NCBI GenBank assembly: GCA_024449915.1
Contig: JAMZAV010000097.1
Span: 930,001 to 994,000 of the forward strand
DNA: 64,000 nt
Source of the DNA: Sweltsa coloradensis
Taxonomy: Eukaryota > Arthropoda > Insecta > Plecoptera > Chloroperlidae
Reading direction: 5' to 3'
Every line of letters begins with the position of its first letter. Position 1 is the first letter of the stretch. A program made the translations under genes and the position numbers. Shown piece after piece: positions 24,301 through 33,790 of this stretch. The notes under the pieces are model-generated. The model was not told the DNA's origin and did no database searches. It saw nothing but the letters and a program-made list of their open reading frames with translations.

Positions 24301-24955
24301 ACTTTACACACAAATAATAAATCGAAGTAATTTCACCGAAGGCTATTCACTTACTGTCTAGGCCTACTTTTATTATTAAAGTTTTAACGGTAGTCTTGTA
24401 ACACTCAAAGATGATAATTGATTCATTATTATTGTCCCATGGGTTAATCACTTTCAAATAAATCAAAGGCCTAGGCTAAGTTAATAGATGTGAGAAAGGA
24501 ACTGGAAAGGCTAACACTACGGCCTACTGTATGCCTTCCATTATCTGCAGTTGTATAGAATACATTTCAGAAAGCTATCCACTTGATTAAATTAGTGATT
24601 TTAAGATGTTTAATTTACGAAGTACTCGACAACTTGAGCTAGCCCATCTGGCGTCGCCTTTTTACCCAGCTCGTGCCACAGACCATATGGCGTCGCCTCT
24701 TACCTAGAACGTGCCACACCACCATTCCATGAGCAATTTACATGATTTGCTTACACTAAATAGACGAAAGCCTTTTTATCCTGTGGTATATTACAAGTGT
24801 GCTTAATTTAAAATCAGCGAACACTGCATAGTGTTAAACAAAGATCAGAAGTTGAAAAGTAGGCTACCTACCTTAGTGCCCCATATTGCCAAGGGATTAC
24901 TCCCAACGCTAAATAGAATTGATAGAAATCCGTGTTGATGCGTGTTTCGAAACAT
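18167..24955 (-). CDS. CFAP20: CFAP20 (BUG22), complete four-exon gene
   Basis: CFAP20 is a conserved axonemal and centriolar protein. In other organisms it is an inner-junction component of ciliary doublet microtubules and affects tubulin modification and ciliary beat. Coding exons on the minus strand are 24955-24872, 24232-24041, 23399-23283 and 18355-18167, of 28, 64, 39 and 62 codons plus stop. That totals 193 residues, the length of the vertebrate protein. All introns are phase 0 with GT-AG ends. Family hallmarks seen in order are [49 protein letters not shown]-type [29 protein letters not shown] and [14 protein letters not shown]. Compared with the usual basic C-terminal tail it ends in a short GGGRRK. 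Intron 3 (4.9 kb) is packed with nested mobile elements. No frameshift or stop is seen, so it should be functional. Confidence 0.97.
18526..19175. mobile_element. foldback element I in CFAP20 intron 3
   Basis: A ~645-bp imperfect palindrome centred near 18848. The left end AAGGCTATTGTACCGCCTCTGG pairs with the right end complement at 19153-19174. Outer arms share the AATTTGAAAGTCGAAGAAAC segment and inner arms share CTATAGCTAAA and AACGGTAC-type segments. TTA flanks both ends (18526-18528 and 19173-19175), which fits a 3-bp TTA target duplication as in PIF/Harbinger elements. A diverged relative is at 60750-61345. No protein is encoded. Confidence 0.85.
19795..19900 (+). pseudogene. THAP zinc-finger exon remnant, frameshifted
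   Basis: Starts ATG with MSGGICVVF. After one extra T in a T-run (near 19820) it continues [19 protein letters not shown] and NPELRT before a stop. The C-x4-C spacing, the CNNY and the F-x-F-x-K-x-PEL pattern are typical of the N-terminal half of a THAP DNA-binding domain, which P-type transposases carry at their N-terminus. The one-base shift and the missing second half (Cys/His pair) show it is broken, or that the next exon is lost. A GT follows soon after (GAGATGTAAGA), a possible old splice donor. Confidence 0.65.
20230..20549 (+). pseudogene. nuclear mitochondrial insertion: 12S rRNA 5' portion (left piece)
   Basis: Very T-rich sequence resembling the 5' half of arthropod mitochondrial 12S rRNA. 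It includes ACATGTAAG near 20349, a degenerate counterpart of the GTGCCAGC region near 20446, GGCTCAAGTAAAT near 20464, and GGGTGAAATTTTAAAATT at 20530-20547. It breaks off at the 6-bp AATTAA where a family C element was inserted. The upstream boundary is uncertain. As nuclear DNA inside a transposon it is a non-functional copy. Confidence 0.6.
20550..21170 (+). mobile_element. family C element inserted in the mitochondrial-like DNA
   Basis: A 621-bp element from CTAGGAAGC to CTCATCTCATGC, flanked on both sides by AATTAA (20544-20549 and 21171-21176), a clear target duplication. It holds three tandem ~125-145-bp subrepeats (ATTGCGATTTTCATGAGAAA, CATTACAATCGG, AAAGCATGTAGGTGTTATAA). The tail reads ACAGACAGACAAAAAGAAA, ATTCCGGATTTTTTTCTCCA and CTTCGCTTCGCTCGCTACGC. 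A second copy is at 39163-39926. The frame at 20990-21184 is part of the repeat. Confidence 0.85.
21177..21390 (+). pseudogene. nuclear mitochondrial insertion: 12S rRNA central part (right piece)
   Basis: Carries the most conserved blocks of arthropod mitochondrial 12S rRNA in order: GAAATTTAAATTTTAAACTAGG, then AAACTAGGATTAGATACCC (21216-21234), CTTGAAACTCAAAGAATTTG, CGGTATTTTAGTC, TTCAGAGGAACCTGTCC, TACACG and TACCTTACCTAATTTT. It joins the left piece if the family C insertion and one AATTAA are removed. It is not a working rRNA because it sits in nuclear transposon DNA and lacks the rest of the gene. Confidence 0.9.
23283..23399 (-). CDS. CFAP20: CFAP20 exon 3
   Basis: Encodes 39 residues, [19 protein letters not shown] to LNDGWNQ. 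The acceptor is TTGACAG|ATA and the donor is CAG|GTATGG. The RRRFR and CTMP segments match the family. This exon is easy to miss because no long open frame covers it. Confidence 0.95.
24041..24232 (-). CDS. CFAP20: CFAP20 exon 2
   Basis: Encodes 64 residues, IQNGHMKRV to YFSFEIT. The acceptor is CCCCTAG|ATT and the donor is ACG|GTAAGA. It contains the conserved LGIKLPF and IIKNLKKYF segments. Read in its own frame it continues past the donor into intron, which makes a misleading 103-codon open frame. Confidence 0.95.
24872..24955 (-). CDS. CFAP20: CFAP20 exon 1 (start codon)
   Basis: Encodes residues 1-28, starting [16 protein letters not shown] and ending IWGTK. The donor is AAG|GTAGGT. The start is chosen because family members begin MF(K/R)NT at exactly this point. 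The ATG context is AAGAAATG. Confidence 0.95.
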
Positions 24956-25354
24956 TTCTTGTGTGGATTATCACTGACGTTTTTGTGAATAAGAGAGAGA
25001 GAGCTATAATGTTTATATTTGATGATAACTGGAAGTAAATCAGTTTCTGCGCTGTCAAGAGGACGAGCACCATTTGCAAACAAATGGTGAGACATGAAAT
25101 GAAACAATTGCTATTTTATTTCACAGCTTTCTTTAAATATTGTTTTGAAAGGTCAAAGCAAGGTCCTTGAAATCTCGGCGCACTCTTCGGAAAGTTTGCT
25201 AGGATATTAAGAGGACCTTGATCGTAAAGAAAGAGCAATGGGAAATTCAAAAGCTTTTCGAAATTTATTAAAAGTGCCTAATATTTTATGTGTGCCTCAT
25301 CAAATTCACTGCGTCGTGGCTTGACAATTTCTTACGTCATAATAATTTTTGTTC
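24956..25354. other. CFAP20 upstream region
   Basis: Immediate 5' flank of CFAP20. It contains an inverted repeat CACCATTTG-CAAA-CAAATGGTG at 25068-25089, about 115 bp before the start codon. I see no clear RFX X-box here, although ciliary genes often have one. The transcription start is not identifiable. Confidence 0.4.
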
Positions 25355-25440
25355 GACAGTATTGGCTCGAGCGTAAAGCGCGAGACTATGAGTCGGGAGA
25401 TCCTGGTTCGAATCCCACCGAGACTGACAATCCTGAATGA
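25355..25440 (+). repeat. tRNA-derived SINE head or tRNA-like pseudogene
   Basis: Has a pol III A-box-like TGGCTCGAGCG (25363-25373) and an excellent B-box GGTTCGAATCC (25405-25415), with a partial tRNA fold (CAGT...ACTG ends, GACT-AGTC arm). A T-rich end follows. Mismatched acceptor bases argue against a working tRNA. Confidence 0.6.
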
Positions 25441-26146
25441 AGTTTTTCCTCAGTCGTTAATGCGAACGATAGGGATTGAGTTCTCTCAAACAGCCCTCGG
25501 ACATCCCTTCACAATTGTCCTAACTTCAATATACCTATAGTTATAGCCCTGAAGTCTTTGCATGCATTGCGCTGAACAGGTTTCCCACGAGAAATTGAAA
25601 AAAAACAACGTTGTCTAAATAGCTACTTGCAAGGCAATTTACTGTATTTTCTTGTGTGTATTTGTTTATTAGTTATATTTTTGTGGTATGGTATGATGAC
25701 GTGAACAAGCTTTCTTTGCTATGCGTATGACCACTAACAAGCTTACCCTGCCAGGGGTATGGTGTATGACCGATCACTATGGCATCTCGGCAGGTCACGA
25801 TCCTAGACCTGTAGATCACATAATTACGGACTGGGGATTATTTTGGGGGCGTCTTCTGTGTGTTTTTGTCTCATCATAGCCCATGCTACACAACACGGGT
25901 TTACGACTCGTGCCGATGTTGCACCAATGTCAAGTAATAACTTTATTACGATTTACTAAGCGACAGGTGAGTGAGTAACTTTTGATAGAATAGCGTAATA
26001 ACAAATCAGTTTCAGTCGAGTATTTGAAGAGCTAACTTTTTTATGGTTGGGAGAGGAAGAGAGTTTATATAACTTGCAAGAGTTCGCGAAGATCAATTTG
26101 AAAAGATTGTGGATTGTGCGTTTGGCAATAGAATAGAATAGAATAG

Positions 26147-26433
26147 ACTAGGGAAACGCCAAAGTCGTTGTTAAACGAGTGAGTGAGCCATGTGTTAAGT
26201 ACCCGATTACATTACTTTTCTTCCCCCTACCTTGGGCCTACCTAGCCTATCATAGGCTAGAGAGGCGCATTATGACCTTACAGTTGACGCGCCCGTCCCC
26301 GTATACCAACTAAACTTTAAAAAACTATTATTTATACGAATATAATTATCAAACTTAAATGCAAATGTTCCCGGGTACTCACCACATGACTCGCTCACTC
26401 GTCTCACTACGACTTTGGCGTTTCCCTATAGTC
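26147..26433. mobile_element. MITE with ~55-bp terminal inverted repeats
   Basis: The left end GGGAAACGCCAAAGTCGTTG, with the AACGAGTGAGTGAGCCATGTG segment, pairs with the right end CTCGCTCACTCGTCTCA then GACTTTGGCGTTTCCC. It is flanked by CTAG/CTATAG. The interior has a small palindrome CCTAGCCTATCATAGGCTAG. A partial copy is at 26776-27004 and a relative with a different interior is at 58258-58434. No coding capacity. Confidence 0.85.
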
Positions 26434-26775
26434 TAGTTGGCTAAGGCGCCCTTGTAGCCGAAATGTGAAAGAAGTGAGTTCAATTCCCTGGTCGGGAAAG
26501 ATTTTGTAATTTCTAGATTGTATTTCAAAAATAATTGAACATGATTTGAAATGCATAATATAACGCAGTGTTGTCCATCATCTGTGGCAATAGGGCCTAC
26601 TATGGTAAACATAGCCAGTACGAAATACGTGAAAATATTGCAAGGTTTACTCAATCTACGAGCGAATTTTGTGGGTACCTTGACGTGCAACATTCGACAG
26701 ACCTTGCATGGGCACGGCATTTCACGGCCAGGCGAATAATAAACAAAAAATATATTTTCAAAATCTAAAACATTG
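26434..26775 (+). repeat. tRNA-derived SINE, copy 1
   Basis: A-box TTGGCTAAGGCG (26437-26448) and B-box GAGTTCAATTCCC (26476-26488) are followed by TGGTCGGGAAAGATTTTGTA and a ~280-bp tail ending in AATAAACAAAAAATAT. Together with the adjoining MITE it is part of a tandem duplication (26200-26775 and 26776-27350). The overlapping short frames at 26433-26768 are not genes. Confidence 0.8.
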
Positions 26776-27350
26776 TACCCGATTACATTACTTTTCTTCC
26801 CCCTACCTTAGGCCTACCTAGCCTATCATAGGCTAGAGAGGCGCATTATGACCTTACAGTTGACGCGCCCGTCCCCGTATGCCAACTAAACTTTAAAAAA
26901 CTATTATTTATACGAATATAATTATCAAACTTAAATGCATATGTTCCCGGGTACTCACCACATGACTCTCTCACTCGTCTAAACTACGACTTTGGCGTTT
27001 CCCTGGTCTAGTTGGCTAAAGCGCCCTTATAGCCGAAATATGGGAGACGTGGGTTCAATCCCCTGGTCGGGAAAGATTTTGTAATTTCGAGATTGTATTT
27101 AAAAAATTATTAAACATGTTTTGAAATGCATATAACGCAGTGAAGTCCATCATCTGTGGCAATAGGGCCTACTATGGTAAACATAGCCAGTACGAAATAC
27201 GTGAAAACATTGCAAGGTTTACTCAATCTACGAGCGGAATTGGGGGTACTTTGACTTAAAACATTCGACAGACCTTGAATGGACACGGCATTTCACTGCC
27301 AGGAAAATAAAAAAACAAAAAATATCTTTTCAAAATCTAAAACATTGTCG
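26776..27350 (+). repeat. tandem duplicate of the MITE-SINE block
   Basis: Repeats 26200-26775 with scattered substitutions and small indels: ACCCGATTACATTACTTTTC through the MITE right end (to about 27004), then the SINE (A-box near 27011, B-box GGGTTCAATCCC 27051-27062). The left MITE end is missing, so it arose by segmental duplication rather than new insertion. Confidence 0.9.
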
Positions 27351-27389
27351 TTAAAATAATTTCATAACATTGGAAGTCTATTTTTCAGT

Positions 27390-27625
27390 TTATTATTTCT
27401 TGTATGTTTAAATCGCAATGAATCTTGCTGATTTTGTTAGCAGTTCTAAATAAACTCGTACCGGATGTCCGTTTAAAATTTCAGCGCAATCTGTTCAGCG
27501 ATTCGGCTGATTTTTAACGTACACACACACACACACACACGCACGCACGCAGAAAAACAATAAGGGCCGTTTAAGTCGAATGGAAATCACTACGTTCGCT
27601 ACGCTCACTCGTTCAAATAGAACCT
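27390..27625 (+). repeat. dispersed family D element, copy 1
   Basis: Contains ATGTTTAAATCGCAATG, ACTCGTACCGGATGTCCG, TTCAGCGATTCGGCTGATTT, a CA microsatellite (27522-27541) and a terminal ATGGAAATCACTACGTTCGC-TACGCTCACTCG. The same order is found inverted at 57925-58185. The terminal TCGCTACGCTC motif is shared with families B and C. Confidence 0.8.
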
Positions 27626-28513
27626 CTACATATGAGTTGACTTTTCTAGTTCAAGCGAAAACTAAAAATGAGACGGATTCCTGCATTCAGCTCAAGAGTA
27701 GGTTGATTCCAGTGATAGTTTATAACTACGATTTTACTTCGCCATAATTTATTTTGTATTTTAATTTACACTATTATTTAGCCTTTATCTCAACCGAAAA
27801 ATACATTTCCACCAGTGAGAATACGTAAAATTTAATAATAAATATTGAAATTGTATTGGAAATCAAGGCACGACACTAATTTATGAATAGTAAATATAGT
27901 TAATTATAATTATTTGTAAACTACATAAACATCCTCTTGACGATTAGCTTTCTCGGATACTAAAACCGTTTGTATGGCATTGGCATGTTCCACATTCTAT
28001 ACACATGTTCAAAACATGAACTCTCTTCTGCTAAAACCAAGTTATATAAATTCACTACTAATTAATAGAAACCTTAACAGAACTACAACATTAATAAATA
28101 ATACCATTTATTTCTAAACTTCTTTTCATATTATACAAAAACGCGAATTTATCATCACCCATCTTCATTCATTATTTCATTCGAAATTTTAAAATAATTT
28201 ATTACATAATATTTAATAATACAAGTTTTTTTCTGGTTATACAATTTCTGTTGGTTGAGTGTTGTTCGCCCTCTGGAGTTCGTTGTCTGACATCATTAGT
28301 GGAGGGGCCGCGCATTAATCTATTACCCATCGTGTAGGATCCTCTTCACCTGTTGGGTGGCTTTGTTTACTCGGTCCGATCGTGAATGCAACTAGCCGAT
28401 AGAACAGAACAACCTGCGTTTAAAGCTGTCAGCATTTTTTTTATTTACTGAGACAAAAAAGCGGACTCCAGACGTTGGATTAAGAAATTATTTGTAGGTG
28501 GATTCCTTGGCGT

Positions 28514-28552
<39 letters not shown>

Positions 28553-29119
28553 CTTATATACAAACAGACGAATTTTCAATCAAGTTGAGATTCAATCAGG
28601 AAATAAGTAATATTTCATTCTCAATTTCGATGATAACATTACACGCATCATTGTATAACATTGTACAATATACATAATATTGTACCTTCGAATGTTTCCA
28701 AGGAAATTCGCCACCATTAAAATGTTTTTCATTGAGGATTCGGAGGAATGGCAGATAAATTACTTGGAAAATGTTATAGAAATGTGGTGGGTTCGTCTCC
28801 AGTCTCCGGTATCTTCGCTGAAGGGCAATTTACGAGATACCCACTTGGTCGCTCGATTAGCACCATTGCCAAAATATGAAACGGTATTTTTCAATATAAT
28901 TTTGTTGAAAGATTTTGCTAAATAAATATATACCCGATCATATCATCAGTAATTTTCACAGAACTCTATGAGTTCTAGATTCTTAAACCCTGTTTATAAT
29001 TATTAATCATTATCACCTAGAACATTGTAAGAGTGACCCTAAGTCACCAATGCAAGTCATCCTGCGTTAATATATTACATATAATAATTTTTAACGACAG
29101 CATTATGTAGAAATCAGTT
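27626..29119. other. AT-rich intergenic DNA with GA microsatellite
   Basis: Mostly AT-rich unique DNA. A GA microsatellite occupies about 28517-28551. The frame at 28680-28925 has no recognised domain. No exon or RNA gene found. Confidence 0.45.
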
Positions 29120-29480
29120 CTGACAGATGAAAAGCGCGCGTGGAACTCCCGTTCAACTTTAAATATCATAACTTGCTACCTCATGTTACGGCGTGATTGA
29201 TCCCAAGCCAAAACTCTCAATTTTACAAAGGTTATCTGAAGAAGCGCTGTTTCCCCTCCTACGTAGCTCCTAGCTCGGGCCGGCGTCGCTGATTAGAGTC
29301 CTCCTCCTAAGATCAAGGATTGATTTCGTAATCGGATAATACGCATTCTTCTCCATTCTTCCCACAAACCGCTGTCTCAGCATCCCCCCCCCCTGCTCTA
29401 AGGAGATCACCTCCTGATTGCTGGGAGGGGGCGGCCAATCAGCCATCCTCTCCTGCTTTGATTGAACAAACCCGTGTTCG
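29120..29480. other. GC-richer unique block, possible regulatory element
   Basis: Contains GCTCGGGCCGGCGTCGC and a C-run near 29386, GGGAGGGGGCGGCCAATCAG (an inverted CCAAT motif next to a GC box) at about 29426-29445, and no long reading frame. The CCAAT/GC-box combination is promoter-like. It lies between the two genes upstream of the first BMP3 exon I can see, so it might serve that gene; this is inference only. Confidence 0.3.
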
Positions 29481-30124
29481 CTGTTGTTGTTTACTCATCG
29501 AACAAACATCAACGCACCATTAACATATTTCAAGGGAGATTGTTTCCGATGCGGAGTTGAATGGGTTTCTCTCTGTTGTTCGTGCCGAGATCGTAGAGGT
29601 TAAATGCTTTGATCAGAATCGTTGTGTTATTTACTAGCCAAGATATGCATCTTTTGTGTAAAACATCTTGGGTCTCGATTGATCTTGTTGCTTCGAGGAA
29701 AGTGTGTTTGTTTTTTATAGGCATACTTTAAACATCTCAAACAACTAAACCGAGAGTCGTAGTCATTTTAATTATTTGTGATGTTATATAAACCTTATCA
29801 GTAATATTTCTTACTCAAAGGTTTCCAAAACATAATATAAAATTGACATTACATTTTTTTATCACCATTATTTTAAAATGAGTATTGAGTGTTAATAATT
29901 TAAATAATGTTGCCATGTTGGGTTCAAGGGTGAAAGGGCGGAAAAAAAGGTAGGTAATTTAACACATTATAATATATTTTAATCTATTTGATAATTCGAT
30001 TCTTGCACAAACTCGTGTTTTCCATCTGAGAGACGAACAAATATTTGAAGAACTAATCAACGTTTAAATTTAGTTTTACCGAGATATAATATGAATAGTG
30101 ATTGATTACATCTCATATTAAATT
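29481..30124. other. intergenic DNA, nothing recognised
   Basis: AT-rich. The minus frame 29530-29724 is unrecognised and too short to support. Confidence 0.4.
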
Positions 30125-30370
30125 AGGGAGCTAAGCTAGAACATGATCTCCGATTGACATGCGTTTCATTGTGTGGACATTGCCTTTCCACTAGTCTGAA
30201 ACATAATGTTTTGGTGACCCTGGGGGCTGTGGGGGGTGGTTTAAAGTTAGAAATTAGAATATTCATGTACTCGGCACCTCCACCCCCCTGTTTTGAGCTA
30301 GCCCATACTAGTGCTTGTTTCATTACATTATGGATATTACAACTCATATCGCGGAACTTTCCAGGCTCCC
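30125..30370 (+). repeat. dispersed family A element
   Basis: Starts TTAGGGAGCTAAGC, then CCGATTGACATGCGTTTC, GGTGACCCTGGGGG, and the hallmark ACTCGGCACCTCCACC near 30268. Frames on both strands here (30123-30374, 30154-30444) are by-products of the repeat. Confidence 0.8.
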
Positions 30371-31077
30371 ACAACTTCTGGTTTCTTTCACTCTTGTGGC
30401 TATATATGTACGAAAATAAACCTATGATTTGTTTGTATTTGTAAGTACCCAGTGATCAACATTTGTTTAGGTTGGGTTGCCAAAATGAAATCTGATTTCC
30501 AGTCAAAGCTCGTTTGATGTAATCTAATACAAATGAACGTAATAACGGTTCGTCTTCTTCACCCCCCCCCCCCCCATCCCCCCAACTCTCATGCGTGGTG
30601 CACTCCTTGGGTCATAGTATTGGATTCTTATCACGATATAAATGGCGAATTAGCGACCAAACAAAATTGTTGACGTCATCTTCCTTACATAGAACTGATT
30701 TGCTGACTTGGATTGATTTTCTGTAACATTACAGATTGCAGTCTATGATCACACAGACAGTAAAGTGAACATGTTTAGTTTATTTTAGTTTATTTTCTCT
30801 TTTTTTATCCTTCCATGCTGAATTGAATTTTGGAATAACACATTATATCTTTAAACCACCCGATAGGCTGAAAAGCTTATTTTTATTTAATAATTTTCCT
30901 ACAGAACCGGAAGTCCACAATGTTATTATCAAAACGTAATTTGGCCTGACCAGAGTTTAGATTTAATAGTCAACAATTAGAAAGCGTATAAACGTATAAA
31001 AGCGTATAAAACAAAAATTGCATAAATGTGACCGAAATGAATTAATACTCTTCGTGTCATGGTATGAGTTCTATAAA

Positions 31078-32030
31078 ACTTGTAAAAATACAGCCAAACC
31101 TTACACACTCAAAAGAATGAGATCTAAAAAAAAGGGCCAAGCTCATCTACCCTTCCACATTTGCGCATTCTTAATTCATAAACGTACAGTGTCCCGTAAC
31201 AACATCATTGAAAAGCTTGGCAAAATAGAATTTTCAACTATAAATTTAAACGTAATAGTTAATCCAAATTCTTTTTTTCTAATTAATTTTAATGTAATGG
31301 TCATACAAATTTTATTTTGCCAAGCTTTTCAAGGATGTTGTTACGGGACACTGTACGTTTATGAATTAAGAATGCTCAAATGTGGAAGGGTAGATGAGCT
31401 TGGCCCTTTTTTTTAGATCTCATTTCTTTTGAGTGTGTAAGGTTTGCTGTATTTTACAAGTTTCGTTATGTGTGGGATCTCATCTTGTTCAAGTTTCATT
31501 GCAATTATCGTACAATATAATTTTATCAGTCGATTAATTGCTATGGTATACCATTAACAATAGAATGAAATATAGTGGTCCAAAGAACTGCTTTTGTAAA
31601 CATGTAGGGATTATTGTCCGTAACTATAGTTATTGTTGATTGTATGCTGTATAAGGCTATTTAGAACCTTATTGGAAGCCTTCAGCAATTTTTTAAACTT
31701 TTTTTTCAAGGATTTACATCACTTTACCTAATGCATGTAAACTTGAATTTTGTAACCACCGTTTGTCAGAATCTGGCAATTGAAACTGACGATTAGATAG
31801 TAGTAAGAGTACTAAATCCTTAAGTGATTTTGAGATGTTTAGTCTTTTCACCAAGAAGGAAGCTCGTACCCCACAAATTTGGCATTTTGTCGACACCTAA
31901 TCCCCTGATTTGATAGTTTCAAGTTCACATCAGTTATGACGGCTGGGTGAAACGTCAAATCACCAACTCTGCTTGCTTAAATGGTGCCTGATGTGTAGCG
32001 CACCGCGGCTTGGTCTGCGGCCTAACGGCA
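31078..32030. repeat. ~0.95-kb dispersed repeat with foldback head, copy 2
   Basis: Head palindrome 31078-31461: ACTTGTAAAAATACAG pairs with CTGTATTTTACAAGT, and the inner stems share GTACAGTGTCCCGTAACAAC and AAAAGCTTGGC. The tail to ~32030 parallels 1918-2450, including GGAAGCCTTC, ACCAAGAAGGAA, GCTCGTACCCC and TGTAGCGCACCGCGG. The 132-codon frame at 31018-31416 spans the palindrome and is not a gene. Arm sequences differ from copy 1, but the layout is the same. Confidence 0.85.
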
Positions 32031-32862
32031 CCTCTATAGTGACTCGTAAATGATTTCAGATGGTTGGACTAGCTAAGGCCAGCATTTTATACAATGTTAA
32101 AATGCCCATTATCTCATTATCTCCAAATCAAACTAATTTCACATTCATTGATAAGCACTGTTCTGTTATTGGACCTCAATATTAACAACCAAAATTGTGA
32201 AACTTTAAGGAAATATAATATGTGCATGCCTCTCTATCACTCAAATACATCGTACATAAACTTGGGAAATTATATGCTATCAAATTCAATTGAATAAGTA
32301 TTAATAGTTAAGACTAAACAATACAAAGCAATATTATGAAAATGCTCTCTCATCTCATCTAGCCATTCGCTCACCTTTTCTATAAAGCTTCAAATTTTCG
32401 GCTTAAAATAAGTCAAAAAGTGAACTGCTTGTTCACGCTTCGGGCTACACTTAGCAGTACATATTTTCTCCCTTGGAAACCCCTGTGCCAATGTTACAAA
32501 CATTATAAAACTTAGACGCAATCAACGAAGACGTCGTCTATACTGGCAATGCCATCGTGATATATTAATATAATGTGTACGTGTATACGCTTATTGCCAC
32601 TTCAGAAACATTTCTTGATTGCTTAGATTGTAAACTTTATTGCTTACAGTCAGTCAGTGATGGTGCATGCGAGTCGAGTTCTAACAGGCATTCAATAAAA
32701 CTCATTAGTTTATATTTTATTACAGTTGTTAATTTGTAAAGTTGGAAATTTAATTATCATTCATTAGAATAACTGTGCTATTGGTCTGTGAGGTATGTTC
32801 AGTTTATGGGTGTTCAACTGCTGTGGTCTTCGTCATAGAAATTATAACTCACTGCACGCAAT

Positions 32863-33216
32863 ATGCGTAGTGCTATGCATATTGCACAGGACAGGGATGC
32901 ACACCCTAGACCAGAAGTAAATCAAGAGGTGGGTAAAGTACATACAACTAGACCCCTTGATTTGCTTGTGGTCGATGGTGTATCTTGTACGAATGATGAA
33001 CTAGCTCAATCAGTTAGCTATTGGTATTCTTCTATAGGCCCGTTCCGTTATGCTGTCTATATGGATCTGCTGACGTCTTTGATGATGTTAAATGTCAGGA
33101 CGTCTACATTTCGTAAATGCCAACTTAAATTTAAATTTATAACTACCATTTCATGTCTGTTGCAAACTTGTATGTTTAGCCTAGGTACGTTCGCGATTAC
33201 TTATGGCCAATTTTAA
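32863..33216 (+). other. unrecognised 117-codon open frame
   Basis: ATG-initiated frame beginning MRSAMHIAQDRDAHPRPEV, with a polar first half and a more hydrophobic second half. No family recognised, no signal peptide at its start, and no convincing splice partner. It could be a chance frame or a decayed exon. It is not the missing first exon of BMP3, since it lacks the expected leader. Confidence 0.2.
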
Positions 33217-33579
33217 TTGTGCCATTTATCAAAATTCTGTCATCGTCAAGGTGTCAATGAGAAATGGGAATCACATGCTCTCAGAACTTAAGACGTTTTA
33301 AGCTCCAGACAACACCTCAAAACTAATTTGTTTTCATCTCCGACCCATCCTACGAAAACCACCCTCATTTGGACCGACACATTTTGACGTTTTTATAGAG
33401 ATTGCCATTCCTAAAATTGGACGAATAAGTGTTTTTCGTTTTTTAATTGTCGTGAAAGATAGTACCTATAGTGTTCGATTGCATTTTGTAATATCGTTCT
33501 CCATTCTAATTCTAATCTCATATATGTATGCTACAGCCCACACCCCCTGCTCTCTTATTCTCGTTCAAGACATGTTATT

Positions 33580-33790
33580 GTTAATTGTTATCCCCTCTTC
33601 TCGATGCACCTCGTTGCCGCTGCTCGGCGGCTGGTCGCGCATCCCAGGAGCCCGATAAGAGCGGGTATCTCGCCTACCTGAACACATCTCACCTTCCACT
33701 CCGGGGGCAAAGCAAAGAAAGGCCCATTAGGACATCCCACCATCACTCTCACACACCATCCAGCTAAAAGCAATCGCCTGTTAGGCTGTA
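33580..33790. other. GC-richer unique block
   Basis: Three short overlapping frames (both strands), none with a recognisable domain. Possible non-coding conserved element; nothing decisive. Confidence 0.25.

Noticed and set aside
25355..25440. A functional tRNA gene
   Set aside because: The B-box is good, but the acceptor and anticodon arms pair poorly. It fits a SINE head or pseudogene better.
31018..31416. 132-codon plus-strand frame
   Set aside because: Spans both arms of a foldback repeat present elsewhere in the window; frame openness is not maintained in the other copy.
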